A DNA stretch of 64,000 bases from UBA12202 sp002691725 (GTDB lineage: Bacteria; Pseudomonadota; Alphaproteobacteria; Puniceispirillales; UBA1172), in NCBI GenBank assembly GCA_965660675.1, contig CBFIAU010000011.1:1-64000 (forward strand), in the 5' to 3' direction. The notes under the pieces were generated by a model that saw only the letters and a program-made list of their open reading frames with translations, ran no database searches and was not told where the DNA came from. Both the position numbers and the translations under genes were made by a program. The first letter of the stretch is position 1. Each line of letters starts with the position of its first letter. Below, piece after piece: positions 61,032 to 64,000 of the stretch.

Positions 61032-63194
61032 ATGTCTGAACGTATTAACTCATTTGGACTTCAGGTCGATAAAGACCTTTATCAGTTTATAAATCAGGAT
61101 GTGTTGAAACATTTAGACATAAATGAAGATGCTTTTTGGAATGGTTTTGCTGATGCTGTTAAGACTTTGACACCAAAAAATCGGGCTTTACTTGCCACCC
61201 GAAAAACCTTGCAGGATAAAATTGATGCCTGGTTCTTGGAACGTCGCGGCAAGGCATATAATCAAGCCGAATATATCGCTTTCCTCAAGGATATTGGATA
61301 CCTGATTGTCGAAGGCGAAGATTTCAATATCTCTACTGATCATGTTGATGAGGAAATGGCATTAGTCGCAGGCCCTCAGCTTGTCGTGCCTGTGCTTAAT
61401 GCGCGTTTTGCATTAAATGCCGCAAATGCCCGCTGGGGAAGTTTGTATGATGCGTTTTATGGCACAGATGCGATCCCTCGTGATGAGCCTGTTGCCACTG
61501 GATTTGATAAAGCTCGCGGTAGCCAGGTCATCGCCGCCGCCCGTGATCATTTAGATCAAGTGGTGCCTTTAGCAGCAGCTAGCCATCATGATACGACCCA
61601 TTATGTAATCCAGGATGGCCAGCTCCGCGTAACCTGCGCCGATGGCTCAACAACTGAGCTCAAAGACCAAAGCCAATTCCGCGGATGGTCAGGTGATGCC
61701 GCCAATCCGTCCGCTATTTTACTTGCTGTTAATGGTCTCCATCTGGAGCTTGTTATTGATCGGTCTGGTGTCATTGGGGCAAGTGATAGGGCTGGCATTA
61801 ATGATATTGTCATCGAATCGGCTTTGACGACTATTGTTGATCTTGAGGATTCGATTGCGGCGGTCGATGCCGAAGATAAATGTCATGCGTATCGTAACTG
61901 GCTTGGTTTGATCAAGGGTGATCTCACGGCCAGCTTTATGAAAGGCGGTAAAGAGCAAATCCGAAAACTTAATCCTGATCGGGTCTTTACCGGCACAGAT
62001 GGTCAGCCATTGACGTTGCATGGGCGGTCGCTTCTGCTGGTGCGTAATGTTGGGCATCTGATGACTAATTCAGCTATTCTTGATGAACATGGTGATGAGC
62101 TGTTTGAAGGCATTATGGATGCGTTTATCTCATCTGCTATTGCTGTCCATGATCTGAAGGGCCAAGGTAAATTCCGCAACAGCCGCACAGGGTCAATTTA
62201 TATCGTCAAACCAAAAATGCACGGCCCTGAGGAAGTCGCCTTTGCTGATGAATTATTTGCCGCTGTTGAAACAACACTCGGTCTGCCGCTTCATACGATC
62301 AAAATAGGCATCATGGACGAAGAACGCCGAACCTCTGTCAATTTGAAAGAATGTATTCGTGCCGCCTCGGCTCGCGTGGTCTTTATTAATACTGGCTTTT
62401 TGGATCGCACTGGCGATGAGATTCATACCTCCATGGAAGCAGGTCCCATGATTCGCAAAACCGCCATGAAGGGAACAACATGGATTGCCGCTTATGAAGA
62501 CTGGAATGTTGATATCGGGCTGGCATGTGGGTTATCCGGAAAGGCACAAATTGGCAAAGGCATGTGGGCCATGCCTGATCTGATGGCGGCTATGGTGGAT
62601 CAGAAAATCGGTCATGTCAAAGCAGGCGCAAATTGCGCATGGGTGCCATCACCAACTGCCGCCACTTTACATGCGCTACATTATCATCAGGTTAATGTCT
62701 TTGATGTGCAGCAATCGCTCAAGGGTAAACGCCGCGCCAAGCTCGAAGACTTGCTTGCGATCCCTGTTGATACGACAAGCAATTATTCCGCCGAAGATAT
62801 CCAGAACGAATTGGATAATAATGCCCAGGGCATATTGGGTTATGTTGTGCGTTGGGTTGATCAGGGTGTCGGCTGCTCTAAAGTTCCTGATATTAATGAT
62901 ATTGGGCTGATGGAGGACAGGGCGACGCTGCGGATATCTGCTCAGCATATTGCAAACTGGCTTCATCATGGTATCACGGATACCAATCAAGTCATTGAAA
63001 CCATGAAGCGCATGGCAAAAGTAGTCGACAGGCAAAATGCAGGGGATCCTGATTATCATCCCATGGCTGATAACTTTGATCAATCGATTGCGTTTAAAGC
63101 CGCTTGTGATCTTGTCCTCGAAGGTCGCAGCCAGCCATCAGGATATACTGAGCCTGTTCTGCATCGCCGCCGCCTTGAGCTGAAAGCTAGCTGA
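61032..63194 (+). CDS. glcB: malate synthase G
   Basis: Condenses glyoxylate with acetyl-CoA to malate. The length of 720 residues and the G-type opening (MSERINSFGLQVDKDLYQF with LVVPVLNARFALNAANARWGS further on) separate it from isoform A. Active-site segments include DLEDSIAAVDAEDK and RRTSVNLKECIRAA, and the C-terminal region with CSKVPDIND carries the catalytic aspartate. No isocitrate lyase is in the window, so it may serve glycolate/glyoxylate use rather than the glyoxylate shunt. GGGGGAAAA precedes the ATG. Confidence 0.97.
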   Translation: MSERINSFGLQVDKDLYQFINQDVLKHLDINEDAFWNGFADAVKTLTPKNRALLATRKTLQDKIDAWFLERRGKAYNQAEYIAFLKDIGYLIVEGEDFNISTDHVDEEMALVAGPQLVVPVLNARFALNAANARWGSLYDAFYGTDAIPRDEPVATGFDKARGSQVIAAARDHLDQVVPLAAASHHDTTHYVIQDGQLRVTCADGSTTELKDQSQFRGWSGDAANPSAILLAVNGLHLELVIDRSGVIGASDRAGINDIVIESALTTIVDLEDSIAAVDAEDKCHAYRNWLGLIKGDLTASFMKGGKEQIRKLNPDRVFTGTDGQPLTLHGRSLLLVRNVGHLMTNSAILDEHGDELFEGIMDAFISSAIAVHDLKGQGKFRNSRTGSIYIVKPKMHGPEEVAFADELFAAVETTLGLPLHTIKIGIMDEERRTSVNLKECIRAASARVVFINTGFLDRTGDEIHTSMEAGPMIRKTAMKGTTWIAAYEDWNVDIGLACGLSGKAQIGKGMWAMPDLMAAMVDQKIGHVKAGANCAWVPSPTAATLHALHYHQVNVFDVQQSLKGKRRAKLEDLLAIPVDTTSNYSAEDIQNELDNNAQGILGYVVRWVDQGVGCSKVPDINDIGLMEDRATLRISAQHIANWLHHGITDTNQVIETMKRMAKVVDRQNAGDPDYHPMADNFDQSIAFKAACDLVLEGRSQPSGYTEPVLHRRRLELKAS

Positions 63195-63200
63195 TTATCC

Positions 63201-63719
63201 ATGTTTAATCTTGATCAGTATATTGCGCGTTATCCCGATTTCCCGAAACCGGGGATCACCTTTTATGACATGTCGCCAATGTTGGAAGATCATCATGCGC
63301 TGACATCATGCGTTAATGCGCTTGTTGATCTGGCCCGGCCATATCAGCCTGATCTGATTGTCGGGCTTGATGCGCGCGGATTTTTGTTTGTGACGCCAGT
63401 GGCACTTGCACTAAATGCTGGTGCTATCATGATCAGGAAAAAGGGCAAACTGCCCGGTGAAGTCAGCACCCATTCTTATACGCTTGAATATGGTGAGGCG
63501 ACACTTGCTATCCAGCATGATCGTGATATTGCCGGAAAAACTATTGTCATTATTGATGACTTGCTGGCGACTGGCGGTACGATTGCCGCCGCTAATGAGC
63601 TGATCACAAAGCATGGTGGAAAAATAGCCGCTAATATTGTGCTGATGGAGCTAACCGGATTAAACGGCCGAGCGCATTTGACAGGTGATGTTCTGGCCAT
63701 GCAACAATATGAATTCTGA
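63201..63719 (+). CDS. apt: adenine phosphoribosyltransferase
   Basis: Purine salvage enzyme that converts adenine and PRPP to AMP. The PRPP loop VIIDDLLATGGTI (about 116-128), GLDARGFLF near 54-62 and the N-terminal YPDFPKPGITFYDMSP are typical. 172 residues. It begins seven bases after malate synthase. Confidence 0.97.
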   Translation: MFNLDQYIARYPDFPKPGITFYDMSPMLEDHHALTSCVNALVDLARPYQPDLIVGLDARGFLFVTPVALALNAGAIMIRKKGKLPGEVSTHSYTLEYGEATLAIQHDRDIAGKTIVIIDDLLATGGTIAAANELITKHGGKIAANIVLMELTGLNGRAHLTGDVLAMQQYEF

Positions 63720-63751
63720 TCAGCCTATACGTTATCCTGTTAAATGAGACA

Positions 63752-64000
63752 TTACAGGCCAAGATTTGATCGTGCCGCTTGCCGTAAGCTGTCAATGAGA
63801 ACCGATTTTCGGTTTTGTTTGGTGTACCAGAATGTCCAGCCATTGCAGCTTTGCCGGCCAAGAAGTTTTGCCGCTAGACTATGGATTGAGCCACTTGCCT
63901 CACCAGCCTTTAAGCTACCATCAACACGAACTGTGGCTTTATACGCGCCTTTTTCACAGGTCAGCTGATCACCTGGCTTAATCAGACCTTGATCGAGCAA
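63752..64000 (-). CDS. ccrM: CcrM-type adenine DNA methyltransferase, C-terminus (partial)
   Basis: The reading frame runs off the right edge; only the last 82 codons are in view. They match the C-terminal RAMA-type domain of the alphaproteobacterial cell-cycle methyltransferase CcrM, with GSIHSLAAKLLGRQSCNGWTFWY followed by IDSLRQ. CcrM methylates adenine in GANTC once per cell cycle. The catalytic DPPY part lies outside, so the call rests on this domain. Convergent with apt, 32 bases apart. Confidence 0.85.
   Translation of the reverse strand: MLDQGLIKPGDQLTCEKGAYKATVRVDGSLKAGEASGSIHSLAAKLLGRQSCNGWTFWYTKQNRKSVLIDSLRQAARSNLGL

Overview
The window is a stretch of alphaproteobacterial chromosome, moderate in G+C and densely coding. 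Support for that placement: the 5' end of a 16S rRNA gene; a DUF4167-prmC-prfA-hisS-ispG-lysC block with ubiG divergent; the aroK-aroB-CorC-BolA-J-domain-cobS-cobT-rpmB order; class I lysyl-tRNA synthetase; DUF1178 and DUF1289 proteins; and the C-terminus of a CcrM-type DNA methyltransferase at the right edge. The mix (betaine-homocysteine methyltransferase, many small-molecule transporters, no flagellar or phage genes) would suit a marine SAR116-like bacterium, but that is inference.

Layout. 0-0.65 kb: start of a minus-strand rRNA operon with its promoter and an untranslated leader. 0.65-31.5 kb: housekeeping genes for murein hydrolysis, translation termination, tRNA charging, isoprenoids, aspartate kinase, ubiquinone, SecA, arginine, dNTP sanitation, AccA, XerD, shikimate pathway and a CobST pair. 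31.7-46 kb: an RHH regulator with an operator-like palindrome, pyrD-lysK, a DinG-type helicase, groESL under a promoter plus CIRCE, heme A synthase, aspS, a homocysteine methyltransferase, and a TbpB-like lipoprotein. 46-55.4 kb: glutamate dehydrogenase, three transporters, and a compact minus-strand run of LLM monooxygenase, tautomerase, alpha/beta hydrolase, tartrate/D-malate-type dehydrogenase, CoA-transferase and transporter that looks like an unassigned catabolic operon. 55.4-64 kb: pirin, envelope-sugar genes (WecA-like transferase, UDP-glucuronate epimerase, galU, phosphoglucomutase), malate synthase G, apt and the ccrM end.

No prophage, insertion sequence, CRISPR array or defence island was seen. 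The most unusual signal is at a different scale. At least fifteen places carry short degenerate tandem repeats (period 8-28 bp, several exactly 14 bp). Many contain or touch a stop codon, sit just upstream of a ribosome binding site, or are in-frame 15-bp expansions inside essential genes. Two strong Shine-Dalgarno/ATG pairs also sit out of frame just upstream of ctaA and of the lipoprotein gene. Start codons were chosen from ribosome binding sites and family lengths; several differ from the longest reading frame, as noted per gene.
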